From the NCBI RefSeq assembly GCF_029105185.1, contig NZ_JAFMZK010000003.1:186001-250000 (forward strand): a stretch of DNA of 64,000 nucleotides. Reading direction: 5' to 3'. The notes beneath the pieces are model-generated. The model saw only the letters and a program-made list of their open reading frames with translations, was not told the DNA's origin and ran no database searches. This stretch comes from Aliiroseovarius sp. Z3 (GTDB taxonomy: Bacteria; Pseudomonadota; Alphaproteobacteria; Rhodobacterales; Rhodobacteraceae). Below, piece by piece: positions 26,992 to 36,780 of this stretch. Position numbers and translations under genes: made by a program. Every line of letters begins with the position of its first letter. Position 1 is the first letter of the stretch.

Positions 26992-27869
26992 GACGTCAGT
27001 TTTCCGCACAGGGTATCGAGATCATCCAGCGAGCCATAGCGCACTGTAACGGTGCCGCTTTCCCCGCCCACCGCATGGTCGATCTGAACCTTCATCCCCA
27101 AAGCAGCTGACAAATCACCTTCAAGCGCACGGGTGTCCGCATCTTTTTCAGGCTTCTGACGCGGTTGATTTGGCGCTGTGGGTTTCGGCGATTTTGCCAA
27201 TGCCTCGGCGGCACGGACGGACAGGCCCTTGGCAATGATCTGGCGCGCCAGGTCGATTGGATTATCTGCGGTCACCAAGGTTCGCGCGTGCCCCGCGCTC
27301 AGCTTGCCGTCGCGCACAAACTCCTGCACCTCTTCCGGTAGGTTCAACAGACGCAACAAGTTGGCAATGTGGCTTCGGCTTTTGCCCAGCGCCTCTGATA
27401 CCTTTTCCTGTGTGTGACCAAACCGATCCATAAGATCTCGATAGCCTGCAGCCTCTTCGATCGCGTTCAGATCAGCCCGCTGAATATTTTCGATGATAGC
27501 GACTTCCAGGGCTTCGGTATCGCTATATTCTCTAATAATAACAGGAAGTTCGTGGAGTTGGGCCATCTGGGATGCCCGCCAGCGGCGTTCGCCTGCAACG
27601 ATCTCGTATTCACCCTCTGCATCAGGCTTCGGACGCACGATCAGGGGTTGGATTACACCCTTCTCACGGATCGAGGCCGCAAGATCGTTCAGCTGTTCTT
27701 CGGTAAACTGACGCCGCGGCTGTTCAGGGTTTGGCGTGATTTTTTCGACCGGCACAACCAGATCGGCGCGACGCGCGGTTTGCGTGTTTGGCGCTTCTTC
27801 GGTCGTCACATCGGCCATCAACGCAGACAAGCCGCGACCCAGGCCACGTTGTTTTTGATTCTTGCTCAT
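26988..27869 (-). CDS. parB: Chromosome partitioning protein ParB
   Basis: A 293-residue CTPase clamp that loads at parS sites and spreads on DNA. N-terminal RGLGRGLSALMAD is the ParA-interacting segment; IRPNP-like ITPNPEQPRRQF, the CTP-binding GERRWRA box, ENIQRADLNAIEEA and the helix-turn-helix TQEKVSEALGKSRSHIANLLRL follow. The C-terminal dimerisation domain ends in RYGSLDDLDTLCGKL. The ATG at 27869 comes one base after the parA stop. Two perfect parS sites are 1.4 and 3.3 kb away in rsmG and mnmG. Confidence 0.96.
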   Translation of the reverse strand: MSKNQKQRGLGRGLSALMADVTTEEAPNTQTARRADLVVPVEKITPNPEQPRRQFTEEQLNDLAASIREKGVIQPLIVRPKPDAEGEYEIVAGERRWRASQMAQLHELPVIIREYSDTEALEVAIIENIQRADLNAIEEAAGYRDLMDRFGHTQEKVSEALGKSRSHIANLLRLLNLPEEVQEFVRDGKLSAGHARTLVTADNPIDLARQIIAKGLSVRAAEALAKSPKPTAPNQPRQKPEKDADTRALEGDLSAALGMKVQIDHAVGGESGTVTVRYGSLDDLDTLCGKLTS

Positions 27870-27870
27870 C

Positions 27871-28674
27871 TCAGCCTCTTCTATTGCGTATGGACAATTC
27901 GGATGCCAGCTCGCGGTAAGCCTGGCTGCCCTTTGACATCGGATCATACATCAGAACGGGCAACGCAAAAGACGGGGCCTCGCTGACGCGGACATTGCGC
28001 GGGATCATGGTGTCGAACACAAGTTCACCCAGATTGCCGCGCGCGTCAGCTTCGACCTGACGGGACAGGTTGTTCCGGGTATCAAACATGGTCAACACAA
28101 TCCCCTCGATCCTAAGATCGGCATTGGCGGTTTGACGCACTTCGCGAATGGTCAACATCAGTTGAGAAAGACCTTCCAGCGCGAAAAACTCGCTTTGCAG
28201 CGGGATCAGAACGCTATCCGCGGCCACCAGCGCATTTACGGTAAGAAGGTTCAGCGACGGCGGGCAGTCGATCAGGATATAGTCCAGATCCATCTGGCCC
28301 AGCCCCGTCGCCCGCACAGCATCATGCAACAAATGACTGCGCTTTTCGTTCGAGACCAGTTCGATATCCGCCGAGGACAAGTCAGTGGTCGCTGGCGCAA
28401 TGAACAGGTTTTCGATATCGGTTTCTTGCAAGACATCGGTCAGCGGCGCTTCTTCCAGCAAAAGGTCATATGTTGTGAGTTTTCGATCCGCGACCTCTAC
28501 ACCTAGCCCCGTCGACGCATTCCCTTGCGGGTCGAGGTCGACAAGAAGCACCCTGCTTCCCTTCTCGGCCAAAGCAGCGCCAAGGTTGATCGTGGTGGTC
28601 GTTTTGCCCACCCCGCCTTTTTGATTGGTAATCGCAATGATCTTTGGGCCATAGCCATTGATGATATCAGGCAC
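27871..28674 (-). CDS. parA: Chromosome partitioning ATPase ParA
   Basis: A 267-residue deviant-Walker ATPase that moves ParB-parS complexes and so segregates the origin. KGGVGKTT at residues 19-26 carries the signature lysine, with LLVDLDPQGNAST next and IDCPPSLNLLT near 135. Start is a GTG at 28674 overlapping the rsmG stop by eight bases; parB follows after one base. Chromosomal rather than plasmid type is supported by its place in mnmE-mnmG-rsmG-parA-parB. Confidence 0.96.
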   Translation of the reverse strand: MPDIINGYGPKIIAITNQKGGVGKTTTTINLGAALAEKGSRVLLVDLDPQGNASTGLGVEVADRKLTTYDLLLEEAPLTDVLQETDIENLFIAPATTDLSSADIELVSNEKRSHLLHDAVRATGLGQMDLDYILIDCPPSLNLLTVNALVAADSVLIPLQSEFFALEGLSQLMLTIREVRQTANADLRIEGIVLTMFDTRNNLSRQVEADARGNLGELVFDTMIPRNVRVSEAPSFALPVLMYDPMSKGSQAYRELASELSIRNRRG

Positions 28675-29287
28675 GTCTTAGATCTCCGATCTCCAAAACA
28701 ACAGCGTTTGGGTTTGTCTTGCTGGGATATGTATCAAGTTCAAACTGCCATTTTTCAAGCGCTTCTTCGACCTCGGCGCGGTAATTCTCGCCTTTCAGGT
28801 AAATCGCTGTTCCCCCTGCCTTCAGGTGCAAATCAGCAAGGTCCAGCAGGCTGGTCAGCGAGGTCAGCGCCCTAGCCGACACCACATCCGCCCCCAAAGG
28901 CGTAACCGCTTCAATTCGCTTGGAAATAATATCGGCGTTGATACCCGTCTCGCGCACAACCGTTCGCAGAAATGTGGCCTTCCGCAGATCGCTTTCGATG
29001 CAGATCGTGTTGCGGCCGGGGTCGAATTCTTGCGCAAGTATAGCCACGATCAGCCCCGGAAACCCGCCGCCCGTCCCCATATCGCACCATGTTGCGACCT
29101 TTGGCTGCGACAAACGGAATATCTGCGCCGAATCCAGAAAATGGCGGGTCCACAAAGATGACAGCGTTGATGGCGAGACGAGGTTGATTGCGGGATTCCA
29201 CTTCTCAAGCAACTTCGCGTAGATATTCAATCGCTCCATTGTTTCACGTGAAACATCAAGCCCGGCAAGGGCGTCTTGGCCCATCAT
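28667..29287 (-). CDS. rsmG: 16S rRNA (guanine-N7) methyltransferase RsmG (GidB)
   Basis: A 206-residue SAM-dependent enzyme methylating N7 of G527 in 16S rRNA. The N-terminal [22 protein letters not shown], and the SAM loop [16 protein letters not shown] near residues 68-83 are family hallmarks. Its ATG at 29287 overlaps the mnmG stop (ATGA). Codons 11-17 (DVSRETM) are written by a perfect parS palindrome, so this part of the protein is constrained by the DNA site. Confidence 0.95.
   Translation of the reverse strand: MMGQDALAGLDVSRETMERLNIYAKLLEKWNPAINLVSPSTLSSLWTRHFLDSAQIFRLSQPKVATWCDMGTGGGFPGLIVAILAQEFDPGRNTICIESDLRKATFLRTVVRETGINADIISKRIEAVTPLGADVVSARALTSLTSLLDLADLHLKAGGTAIYLKGENYRAEVEEALEKWQFELDTYPSKTNPNAVVLEIGDLRRA
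29240..29255. promoter_or_regulatory. parS site (ParB loading) inside rsmG
   Basis: The exact 16-base palindrome TGTTTCACGTGAAACA, identical to the consensus parS of chromosomal ParB proteins. It lies within the rsmG coding region, 1.4 kb from parB. Confidence 0.95.
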
Positions 29288-31161
29288 GCTGAACGTTTCC
29301 GGCTGGCGCGGCGCAATCTGGCAAGGATCAATGTCAACGCAGCAGGCGTCATCCCCTCGACCCGGGCCGCCTGTGCAAGCGTTCTTGGGCGTGCCAATGT
29401 TAGTTTGCTGGCCAACTCATTGGAAAGCCCTTCCATCTCATCATACTGGAAATCGTCCGGAATGCGTTGCGCTTCATCCCGCTGTAGCGCCTCGACATCG
29501 CGCGCCTGTCGTTCGATATAATTGGCATACATCGCATCACGCGAAATCTGGGTCTGTATCTCACCTGATACATCCGCAAAAGAGCTGTCCAAATCCGCGA
29601 TCATCGCATAATCCACCGTCGGAAAGGCCAGAAGCTCAAAAGCGGTGCGCTTTGTGCCATCCTTGCGCACCGTCAATCCCAGTCTTTCCAAATCCTGAGG
29701 TGTAAAAGTCCGCCCGGTAAGGGCTGCTTTCGCACGCGCAAGCCCTTCTGCCTTATTTTCAAAGGCATTTTGACGCTCAGGCCCGACACAACCCAAAGAT
29801 ATTCCCAGCGGGGTCAGCCGCTGGTCGGCATTGTCAGCGCGCAGTGAAAGGCGGTATTCAGCCCGCGATGTGAACATGCGGTACGGTTCGGTCACACCGC
29901 GGGTGATCAGGTCATCCACCATCACACCCATATAGGAATGCGCCCGCGAAAAGATGACCGGATCACGATTCAGGGCGGTCAGCGCAGCATTCAGCCCTGC
30001 GATCAGACCTTGTGCAGCGGCTTCCTCGTATCCGGTTGTTCCGTTGATCTGCCCGGCCAGATACAACCCTGGCACATCGCGAAGTCGCAAGGTCTCGGTC
30101 AGTGATCGGGGGTCCACATAGTCATACTCAATCGCGTAACCCGGTTGCAAAATCTCGGCCTGCTCCAACCCGATGATCGACCGGACATAGGCATCCTGCA
30201 CCTCGACCGGAAGGGATGTGCTGATCCCGTTCGGATAGACCGTGTGATCGTCCAAGCCTTCTGGTTCGAGGAAAATCTGGTGCGAGTCCTTGTCCGCGAA
30301 TCGAACAATCTTATCTTCGATCGACGGGCAATAGCGTGGTCCGACCCCGTCGATATGACCGCCATACATTGCGGACCGATCAAGGTTTTCGCGAATGATC
30401 TCATGGGTTTGTGCATTCGTGTGGGTAATCCCGCAAGAAATCTGCCGCGCCTCGGGTGTGGTGTTCAGGAACGAAAAGACCACCGGGTCATCATCCCCCG
30501 GCTGGCTATCCAGAATGTCCCAATTGATCGTGCGCCCATCCAGACGCGGCGGTGTGCCGGTCTTGAGCCGCCCAAGCGGCAGACCAAAACTGTCGATCCG
30601 CTCAGCCAGCTTGACCGAAGGACGATCCCCCATGCGGCCACCCGCAGTTTGCTGATCGCCCACATGGATGATGCCCCGCAGGAACGTGCCCGTGGTCAGA
30701 ATGACGGCATGCGCCGAAATGGTGCTACCGTCCTGCAAGACCACACCACCAACGCGCCGACCATGCATCACAAGATCGGTCGTCTCGCCTTCGATGACGG
30801 TCAGGTTCGTGGCTTTCGCGATCTCTTCCTGCATCGCGGCGCGATAAAGTTTCCGATCCGCTTGCGCACGCGGCCCTTGAACCGCAGGGCCTTTGCGTCG
30901 GTTTAGCAGTCGGAACTGAATACCCGCGCGGTCGGCAACGCGACCCATCAGGCCATCCAGCGCGTCGATCTCGCGCACCAAATGACCCTTGCCCAACCCG
31001 CCAATGGCAGGATTACAGGACATAACACCCAAATCGCTTTTCCGCAGTGTAATCAAAGCGGTGCGCGCGCCAAGACGGGCGGAAGCGTGTGCCGCATCTG
31101 CGCCTGCGTGGCCTCCGCCAACGACGATCACATCGAAATCCAAATGTTTCACGTGAAACAC
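29284..31161 (-). CDS. mnmG: tRNA uridine 5-carboxymethylaminomethyl modification enzyme MnmG (GidA)
   Basis: A 625-residue FAD enzyme that with MnmE modifies wobble U34 of tRNAs. The FAD loop [14 protein letters not shown] is near residues 11-24, followed by [22 protein letters not shown] region segments, the GTFLRG and RLKTGTPPR motifs, and [21 protein letters not shown] near 365. The start is a GTG at 31161 directly within a parS palindrome (M-F-H-V-K-H); a GTG at 31152 would have a better-spaced ribosome site (GGAG, 8 bases). It is 21 bases after mnmE and overlaps rsmG. Confidence 0.95.
   Translation of the reverse strand: MFHVKHLDFDVIVVGGGHAGADAAHASARLGARTALITLRKSDLGVMSCNPAIGGLGKGHLVREIDALDGLMGRVADRAGIQFRLLNRRKGPAVQGPRAQADRKLYRAAMQEEIAKATNLTVIEGETTDLVMHGRRVGGVVLQDGSTISAHAVILTTGTFLRGIIHVGDQQTAGGRMGDRPSVKLAERIDSFGLPLGRLKTGTPPRLDGRTINWDILDSQPGDDDPVVFSFLNTTPEARQISCGITHTNAQTHEIIRENLDRSAMYGGHIDGVGPRYCPSIEDKIVRFADKDSHQIFLEPEGLDDHTVYPNGISTSLPVEVQDAYVRSIIGLEQAEILQPGYAIEYDYVDPRSLTETLRLRDVPGLYLAGQINGTTGYEEAAAQGLIAGLNAALTALNRDPVIFSRAHSYMGVMVDDLITRGVTEPYRMFTSRAEYRLSLRADNADQRLTPLGISLGCVGPERQNAFENKAEGLARAKAALTGRTFTPQDLERLGLTVRKDGTKRTAFELLAFPTVDYAMIADLDSSFADVSGEIQTQISRDAMYANYIERQARDVEALQRDEAQRIPDDFQYDEMEGLSNELASKLTLARPRTLAQAARVEGMTPAALTLILARLRRASRKRSA
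31145..31160. promoter_or_regulatory. parS site (ParB loading) at the start of mnmG
   Basis: A second exact TGTTTCACGTGAAACA, 1.9 kb from the first. It covers the mnmG initiation codon region, so ParB binding would sit on the translation-start DNA of mnmG. Confidence 0.95.
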
Positions 31162-31182
31162 TCCATACCCAAATTTCCGCGG

Positions 31183-32472
31183 CTACTTCCCAAGACAAAA
31201 GCTTGCAAAGATTTCATCCAACAGATGCTCTACATCTATGCGCCCAACCAAACTATCAAGGGCGCGAATGGCGGTTCGAATTTCTTCCGCTGCGAACTCG
31301 GCCCGGTCTGGCCCATGTTGTAGCTCGATTCGAGCATCCTCCAAAGCGTCAAGCGCGCGTTGCATTGCGATCCGGTGACGCGCCCGCGTTGCAATGCCAG
31401 CCCCTTTGACCCGATCTTCCAGCACATTGGCGATACGAGCCACCAGCTTTTCAACGCCCTGCCCCGTCAACCCGGAAACCGCGAGGCCATCCGTGGCGCG
31501 CAAATCTGCCTTGCCAAGAACCACGATATCATCGGTCGCTGGATTCAGCGGCATCACTTCATCCATGTCAGTTTTCAGGAACACGCGTAGATCAGCCGCC
31601 TTCGCCCGCGAAAGCGCCCGTTCAACACCAATGGCTTCAACGGCATCCTGCGCTTCCCGCAGCCCAGCCGTGTCCAGAATCGTCACAGGCAGGCCTGCCA
31701 ACTCCATCTGCACCTCGATCACATCACGCGTGGTGCCGGCAACCTCGGACGTGATAGCCGCATCCCGCCCCGCCAGTGCGTTCAGAAGGGTTGATTTGCC
31801 AGCGTTGGGTGCACCGACAATCGCGACCTCGAATCCGTCGCGGATGCGTTCGGCGATACGCGTTCCAGCAGTCTCGCTCTGCAATGTCGTCAGAACGCCG
31901 TTCAGTAACGCCGTTACTTCGGGCGAGACATCGACGGGCACGTCTTCGTCCGCAAAATCAATCGTGGCTTCCAGCAACGCTGCGGCGCGGATCAGATCAC
32001 GTCGCCACCCTTCCGCGAGGCCCCCCAACGCGCCGGACAAAATATTAAATGCCTGCCGCCGCTGCGCTTCGGTTTCCGCATCCAGAAGATCGGCAAGCCC
32101 TTCGACCTGGGCCAGATCCAGACGTTCATTTTCAAGTGCACGGCGCGTGAACTCGCCCGGTTCCGCCAGGCGAAGATTGGCGTAAGATGACAGCTCATCC
32201 AACACTGCGCGCACCACGGCAGTCGATCCATGAAGCTGGAATTCGACCACCGGTTCGCCGGTGAAGCTGGCCCCATCATCAAAACAAAGCACAAGGGCTT
32301 CGTCCAGAACATACCCGTCCGCGGCTTTCAGGTTTCGCAACCCGGCCTTTCGAACTGTCGGCAAGCCGCCCGCCATCCCCTGCGCAGCCGAAAACGCGTG
32401 TGGCCCGGAAATCCGGACCACGGCGACACCCGATTTACCGCGGGCACTGGCAAGAGAGTAGATCGTATCCAT
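31183..32472 (-). CDS. mnmE: tRNA modification GTPase MnmE (TrmE)
   Basis: A 429-residue dimeric GTPase, partner of MnmG in wobble uridine modification. The N-terminal tetrahydrofolate domain begins [19 protein letters not shown]; the G domain has [14 protein letters not shown] near 220-233, DTAGLRE and a degenerate NKxD-like LGKAD. The C-terminal FCLGK keeps the invariant cysteine. The ATG is at 32472; rho ends 28 bases upstream. First gene of the mnmE-mnmG-rsmG-parA-parB run. Confidence 0.95.
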   Translation of the reverse strand: MDTIYSLASARGKSGVAVVRISGPHAFSAAQGMAGGLPTVRKAGLRNLKAADGYVLDEALVLCFDDGASFTGEPVVEFQLHGSTAVVRAVLDELSSYANLRLAEPGEFTRRALENERLDLAQVEGLADLLDAETEAQRRQAFNILSGALGGLAEGWRRDLIRAAALLEATIDFADEDVPVDVSPEVTALLNGVLTTLQSETAGTRIAERIRDGFEVAIVGAPNAGKSTLLNALAGRDAAITSEVAGTTRDVIEVQMELAGLPVTILDTAGLREAQDAVEAIGVERALSRAKAADLRVFLKTDMDEVMPLNPATDDIVVLGKADLRATDGLAVSGLTGQGVEKLVARIANVLEDRVKGAGIATRARHRIAMQRALDALEDARIELQHGPDRAEFAAEEIRTAIRALDSLVGRIDVEHLLDEIFASFCLGK

Positions 32473-32481
32473 ATTTAACCC

Positions 32482-32497
32482 ATTGTTTTATAACAAT
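32482..32497. repeat. Small AT-rich inverted repeat between rho and mnmE
   Basis: ATTGTT (32482-32487) and AACAAT (32492-32497) around TTAT. It lies in the 28-base rho-mnmE gap. Too AT-rich to be a strong terminator; on the leftward strand TATAAA inside it could be a -10. Confidence 0.4.
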
Positions 32498-32500
32498 AAG

Positions 32501-33772
32501 TTACGTGTTCATTGAATCGAAGAACTCACCGTTGGTCTTGGTTTGCTTCAGTTTCGAAATCAGAAACTCGATCGCGTCCGTGGTGCCCATTGGGTTCAGA
32601 ATACGGCGCAGCACATAGGTCTTTTGCAAGTCCTTTGCGTCCACCAAAAGCTCTTCTTTCCGCGTGCCGGATTTCAGGATGTCGATGGCCGGGAAGACGC
32701 GCTTGTCGGCGACCTTGCGATCCAGAACAATCTCGGAGTTACCCGTGCCTTTGAATTCTTCAAAGATCACCTCGTCCATCCGCGAACCAGTATCGATCAG
32801 CGCGGTCGAGATGATGGTCAGCGAGCCACCTTCCTCGATATTCCGGGCGGCGCCGAAAAAGCGTTTCGGGCGCTGCAGGGCGTTGGCATCCACACCACCC
32901 GTCAGAACCTTACCAGACGACGGCACGGTCGTGTTGAATGCGCGGCCAAGGCGCGTGATCGAATCCAGCAGGATCACCACATCACGCTTATGTTCTACCA
33001 GACGCTTGGCTTTTTCGATCACCATCTCGGCCACCGCAACGTGACGCGACGCCGGTTCGTCGAAGGTCGAGGACACAACCTCGCCTTTCACCGACCGTTG
33101 CATGTCCGTCACCTCTTCGGGGCGTTCGTCGATCAGAAGAACGATCAGATAGCATTCCGGGTGATTGGTTTCGATGGAATGGGCGATGTTCTGCAACAGC
33201 ACCGTCTTACCCGTCCGCGGCGGGGCCACGATCAGCGCCCGCTGGCCTTTCCCGATCGGCGACACAAGGTCGATGATCCGGGCCGAACGGTCCTTGATGG
33301 TCGGATCCTCGATCTCCATCTTCAGGCGTTCATCGGGGTAAAGCGGGGTCAGGTTGTCGAAGGCAACCTTGTGTTTCGCGGCTTCGGGATCGCCGAAATT
33401 GATCTTCTCGACTTTGGTGATGGCAAAATAGTTTTCGCCCTCGCCCGGCGCCTGGATGATCCCTTCGATCGTATCGCCGGTGCGCATCGAATATTGCCGG
33501 ATCACATCGGGCGACACATAGATGTCGTCCGGGCCGGGCAGATAGTTGGCTTCGGGCGAGCGCAGAAAGCCGAAGCCGTCCTGTACAACCTCAAGCACGC
33601 CATCGCCGCCAATGATCCATTCATCCTCGGCCAGCTCTTTCAGGATCGAGAACATCATCTCGCCCTTGCGCATCGTCGACGCATTTTCGATTTCAAGCTC
33701 TTCAGCCATGTTCACAAGCTCTTTCGGGCTTTTGGCTTTCAGCTCGGCGAGGTTCAGACGGTTATCGGACAT
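32501..33772 (-). CDS. rho: Transcription termination factor Rho
   Basis: A 423-residue hexameric RNA helicase. Residues about 1-50 form the N-terminal helical part ([20 protein letters not shown]), the cold-shock-like RNA site is [23 protein letters not shown] with RNP-like residues, the Walker A is [13 protein letters not shown], and the Q/R-loop region carries [22 protein letters not shown] (with its stretch of conserved basic residues). ATG at 33772. It has its own candidate promoter about 100 bases upstream and lies downstream of hemJ. Confidence 0.97.
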   Translation of the reverse strand: MSDNRLNLAELKAKSPKELVNMAEELEIENASTMRKGEMMFSILKELAEDEWIIGGDGVLEVVQDGFGFLRSPEANYLPGPDDIYVSPDVIRQYSMRTGDTIEGIIQAPGEGENYFAITKVEKINFGDPEAAKHKVAFDNLTPLYPDERLKMEIEDPTIKDRSARIIDLVSPIGKGQRALIVAPPRTGKTVLLQNIAHSIETNHPECYLIVLLIDERPEEVTDMQRSVKGEVVSSTFDEPASRHVAVAEMVIEKAKRLVEHKRDVVILLDSITRLGRAFNTTVPSSGKVLTGGVDANALQRPKRFFGAARNIEEGGSLTIISTALIDTGSRMDEVIFEEFKGTGNSEIVLDRKVADKRVFPAIDILKSGTRKEELLVDAKDLQKTYVLRRILNPMGTTDAIEFLISKLKQTKTNGEFFDSMNT

Positions 33773-33870
33773 GAGAATACTCTGGGATTGCCTTAGGACG
33801 GCATGCGCATGGCGCTGCGGTCAAAGTAGGAATGGGAAACATGCGTGGCCGGACGGCCCGCGTTAAACGT

Positions 33871-33899
33871 CACATAAGGCGGATCGCCCCACGAGTCAA
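33871..33899 (-). promoter_or_regulatory. Candidate sigma-70 promoter of rho
   Basis: On the leftward strand, TTGACT (33899-33894), 17 bases, then TATGTG (33876-33871). It overlaps the very end of the gap before hemJ and would give a leader of about 95 bases for rho. Confidence 0.45.
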
Positions 33900-33904
33900 C
33901 GATG

Positions 33905-34354
33905 CTAGAATTTCATCACGACCGAAAAGACGATGACCAACATCAGGATCGTAGGAAACTCGTTCATCATTCGATATCGCCGCCCCGTCAGCACATTGGT
34001 GCCAGTCATGAACTCCTTGCGCCGCGCGCCCAGCCACATGTGAAACCACGTCATAAGGATAACCGACAGGGCTTTGGTCCACGGCCAGATCATTGACCAA
34101 TCGACAAGGCCCGGTGTGAAGACAAGCAAAAGACCAAACAGCCAGGTGCTGATCATCGCCGGATTCATGATCGCCTTCAGCAGGCGACGTTCCATGGTCT
34201 GAAACAGATCATCCGTTTCATTGCCTGATCCGACAACCTCGACATGATAAACAAACAGACGTGGTAAATAGAAAAGCCCAGCCATCCAGGCAATCACGGA
34301 CACGATGTGAAGTGATTTTGTCCAAGGGTAAATATCGGCCAGAAATTCACCCAC
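33905..34354 (-). CDS. hemJ: Protoporphyrinogen IX oxidase HemJ
   Basis: A 149-residue membrane protein with four hydrophobic helices, a heme-dependent protoporphyrinogen oxidase. The first helix region reads YPWTKSLHIVSVIAWMAGLF followed by YLPRLFVYH, with the conserved His residues; the WFHMWLGARR segment and C-terminal NEFPTILML are typical. The start was set at GTG 34354 because AGGAG at 34363-34367 is eight bases upstream; the frame also has a GTG at 34363. It is the last leftward gene before the AT-rich origin candidate. hemH and hemW are elsewhere in the window. Confidence 0.9.
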   Translation of the reverse strand: MGEFLADIYPWTKSLHIVSVIAWMAGLFYLPRLFVYHVEVVGSGNETDDLFQTMERRLLKAIMNPAMISTWLFGLLLVFTPGLVDWSMIWPWTKALSVILMTWFHMWLGARRKEFMTGTNVLTGRRYRMMNEFPTILMLVIVFSVVMKF

Positions 34355-34440
34355 TCTCAGCACTCCTGTTCACACGGGTCCGGTCTGCCCTTCTTAAAAT
34401 AATAAAGAAGAAGAAAGAAAGATGATGTTTATGTAGGGGC

Positions 34441-34449
34441 TGTGAATAA
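34441..34449 (-). promoter_or_regulatory. DnaA box (exact TTATNCACA)
   Basis: Reads TTATTCACA on the leftward strand, a full match to the DnaA consensus TTATNCACA, inside the AT-rich origin candidate. Confidence 0.7.
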
Positions 34450-34484
34450 TGGGGATTATTAAGTTGTCCCAGTGTTTGTTAACA

Positions 34485-34493
34485 GGTGGATAA
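34485..34493 (-). promoter_or_regulatory. DnaA box-like site
   Basis: TTATCCACC on the leftward strand, eight of nine to TTATCCACA, 44 bases from the exact box and in the same orientation. Confidence 0.55.
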
Positions 34494-34560
34494 TAAGTGA
34501 TTGGGTAAGAGGTAAAATACAGTAAGCCATTGTTATAAAATAGAATATGGAAATGTCTAT

Positions 34561-34569
34561 TGGGGATAA
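34561..34569 (-). promoter_or_regulatory. DnaA box-like site
   Basis: TTATCCCCA on the leftward strand, eight of nine to TTATCCACA, next to the most AT-rich 60 bases. Confidence 0.5.
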
Positions 34570-34732
34570 CCAATAGGATAAATGTCAAGGGTGGGCAAAA
34601 AACCTCACCCCCGCAAAAACCACTTTCCACAGTGGAGGAAACTTGAAAACTGTCTTAGGAAAGGGATGAGTTTTCCAGTCGTGTCGTCAGGGTCGTGTTT
34701 TCCGATTTTCTGAGCACCGGAACAAACAGAGT

Positions 34733-34741
34733 TTTTCCACA
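34733..34741 (+). promoter_or_regulatory. DnaA box-like site before maf
   Basis: TTTTCCACA on the rightward strand, eight of nine to TTATCCACA, 10 bases before the maf start. A further 7-of-9 site (CTTTCCACA) is at 34623-34631. Confidence 0.4.
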
Positions 34742-34751
34742 GGGTTATCAC

Positions 34752-35351
34752 ATGGCCTTCTCTCTGACTTTGGCTTCGGCTTCGGAAATTCGGGCGCAAT
34801 TGTTGCGCAATGCCGGGGTTGAAATTGATATCCAGCCCGCCCGTATTGACGAAGAAACCATCCGCGCTTCGTTAGAGGCTGATGGGGCAAGTCCCCGCGA
34901 TCTGGCCGATGCGTTGGCCGAATTCAAAGCCCGCAAGATCAGTGAGAAAAATCCAGATCATCTGGTTCTGGGATGTGATCAGATCGCCGAGCTTGGGGGT
35001 AAGGTTTTGTCCAAGCCGCGGGATGAAGAGGACGCGAAAGCGCAACTGACCTTGATGTCGGGTCAAACCCATCGCTTGTTGTCGGCGGCCGTTCTGTATC
35101 AGGATGGCAAGCCCCTGTGGCGCCATGTGGGTGTCGTTCGTATGAGGATGCGAAATTTGTCTGACGACTACATCGCCAATTACATCACCAGAAACTGGGA
35201 AAGCATCCGCCATTCTGTTGGGGCGTATAAGCTGGAAGAAGAAGGCGTTCGACTGTTCGCCAAGGTGGATGGCGACTATTTTAACGTGCTGGGTTTGCCG
35301 CTGACAGAACTGCTGTCATACCTGATCTTGCGAGGAGATCTTGAAATATGA
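34752..35351 (+). CDS. maf: Maf-family nucleotide pyrophosphatase
   Basis: A 199-residue Maf/HAM1-fold protein, of the group that hydrolyses modified or canonical nucleoside triphosphates and is linked to septum formation. The N-terminal LTLASASEIRAQLLRNAGV and DEETIR match the family, with LGCDQI, SKPRDEEDA and the C-terminal GDYFNVLGLPL. The ATG at 34752 gives the usual MAFSLTLAS start. It begins the rightward run from the origin candidate, overlapping aroE by four bases. Confidence 0.9.
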   Translation: MAFSLTLASASEIRAQLLRNAGVEIDIQPARIDEETIRASLEADGASPRDLADALAEFKARKISEKNPDHLVLGCDQIAELGGKVLSKPRDEEDAKAQLTLMSGQTHRLLSAAVLYQDGKPLWRHVGVVRMRMRNLSDDYIANYITRNWESIRHSVGAYKLEEEGVRLFAKVDGDYFNVLGLPLTELLSYLILRGDLEI

Positions 35352-36184
35352 GTGAACGACGTATCCCGTTGGCAGGCGTGGTCGGAGACCCGATTGAGCA
35401 TTCTTTGTCACCGCGTCTGCACGGGCATTGGCTGCGGACGAATGCCATTCCTGGGTATTACATTCCGATGCGGGTCAGTAACGAAGATTTCGCGCATGTC
35501 ATTCGAACACTTCCGCAAGCGGGGTTTGTCGGTGTGAACGTGACGATACCCCACAAGGAAACAGCGCTGAACATGGCGGATACGGTGACAGATCGTGCCG
35601 CTTTGATCGGGGCAGCGAATACGTTGATCTTCCGGCCGGACGGTAAGATTTACGCTGATAACACCGACGGTTACGGGTTCGTCGAAAACCTGCGTCAGGG
35701 CGCGCCAGACTGGGCACCTGAAACCGGACCCGCCGCTGTATTTGGCGCAGGCGGCGCAGCGCGTGCTGTCATCGCCTCGTTGATCGAGGTTGGAGTGCCC
35801 GAGATCCGTCTTGCCAACCGTACGCGCGCCCGGTCCGATGCGTTGCGGGCCGAGTTCGGCAACCGGATCAAGGTGTTCGACTGGCTGCAAGCGGGCAATA
35901 TGCTGGATGATGCGATGACGGCGGTGAACACCACGTCGCTTGGTATGGTGGGCAAGCCTGATTTCCGTGTGCCGCTGGACGGGTTCAATCCAAACGCCGT
36001 GGTCACCGATCTGGTCTATACCCCGCTGCGCACACATTTCCTGGACGAGGCCGAGAAAGCCGGATGCGTGACCGTTGACGGGTTGGGTATGCTGTTGCAT
36101 CAGGCGGTTCCGGGGTTCGAACGCTGGTTCGGGATGCGTCCGGTGGTTGATGAGGCGCTGCGAAATGCGGTGCTTGGCCCATGA
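35348..36184 (+). CDS. aroE: Shikimate dehydrogenase (NADP+)
   Basis: A 278-residue enzyme reducing 3-dehydroshikimate to shikimate. Substrate residues are in HSLSPRLHG (residues about 18-26), catalytic Lys in TIPHKETAL, and Asp in DNTDGYGF. The NADP loop is [10 protein letters not shown] near 131-140, with NRTRAR behind it, consistent with NADP. ATG overlaps the maf stop (ATGA) and its stop overlaps coaE in the same way. Confidence 0.96.
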   Translation: MSERRIPLAGVVGDPIEHSLSPRLHGHWLRTNAIPGYYIPMRVSNEDFAHVIRTLPQAGFVGVNVTIPHKETALNMADTVTDRAALIGAANTLIFRPDGKIYADNTDGYGFVENLRQGAPDWAPETGPAAVFGAGGAARAVIASLIEVGVPEIRLANRTRARSDALRAEFGNRIKVFDWLQAGNMLDDAMTAVNTTSLGMVGKPDFRVPLDGFNPNAVVTDLVYTPLRTHFLDEAEKAGCVTVDGLGMLLHQAVPGFERWFGMRPVVDEALRNAVLGP

Positions 36185-36780
36185 CCAACCCGTTCATCAT
36201 CGGCCTGACCGGGTCGATTGGCATGGGAAAATCCACCACGGCGGCGATGTTCGCGCAAGAAGGCGTGCCGGTCTGGGATGCCGACGCGGCGGTTCATCGT
36301 ATCTATGCCCAAGGGGGGGCTGCGGTTGACGCAATCCGCGCGATTTGTCCGTCAGCGATTGTGGACGGGGCGGTCGACCGGGACGTTCTGAAAGACTGGA
36401 TCGGCAAAGACCCAACGGCGCTGTCGCAGATCGAGGCCGTCGTGCACCCGTTGGTCGGGCAGGATCGCGCTGAATTTATCGCCGATGCTGACGCGCCCAT
36501 CCTTTTGCTTGATATCCCCCTGCTTTTTGAAACCGGCGCAGATGATCAGATGGACCTTGTTGTCGTCGTCTCTGCCCCTGCTGATTTGCAGCGCGAACGG
36601 GTTTTGGCCCGCGGGACCATGAGCACAGAACAGTTCAACACAATCCTTGCAAAACAGATGCCGGATGCGGAAAAACGTAAACGCGCCGATGTGGTGATCC
36701 CAACGGAAACCATGGAAGATGCGCGTGCCGCCGTAAGTGCGGTGATCGCCAAGGTGAAGGAGCGTTTGTCCCATGCGTGA
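36181..36780 (+). CDS. coaE: Dephospho-CoA kinase
   Basis: A 199-residue kinase for the last step of coenzyme A synthesis. The P-loop [14 protein letters not shown] is at residues 9-22, with [13 protein letters not shown], the lid-like [11 protein letters not shown] and [11 protein letters not shown] segments. It overlaps aroE by four bases and dnaQ by eight, so maf-aroE-coaE-dnaQ is a tight rightward operon. Confidence 0.96.
   Translation: MTNPFIIGLTGSIGMGKSTTAAMFAQEGVPVWDADAAVHRIYAQGGAAVDAIRAICPSAIVDGAVDRDVLKDWIGKDPTALSQIEAVVHPLVGQDRAEFIADADAPILLLDIPLLFETGADDQMDLVVVVSAPADLQRERVLARGTMSTEQFNTILAKQMPDAEKRKRADVVIPTETMEDARAAVSAVIAKVKERLSHA

Larger units (their letters stand above)
34380..34751. 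other. Candidate chromosomal replication origin (oriC)
   Basis: The only long gene-free stretch in the window (397 bases, 34355-34751). It is strikingly AT-rich: 17 of 60 bases are G or C in 34501-34560, against a GC-rich surround. It contains an exact DnaA box (TTATTCACA, leftward strand, 34441-34449), three 8-of-9 matches and one 7-of-9 match. Leftward genes lie on its left and rightward genes on its right, and parAB/parS are within 8 kb. The rho-hemJ | maf-aroE-coaE-dnaQ setting is, from general knowledge, where origins of related bacteria often lie. No coding ORF of note was found in it. Confidence 0.7.

Noticed and set aside
34457-34484. A CtrA site in the origin candidate
   Set aside because: Two TTAA motifs (34459-34462, 34479-34482) exist, but the spacing is 16 bases, not 7.
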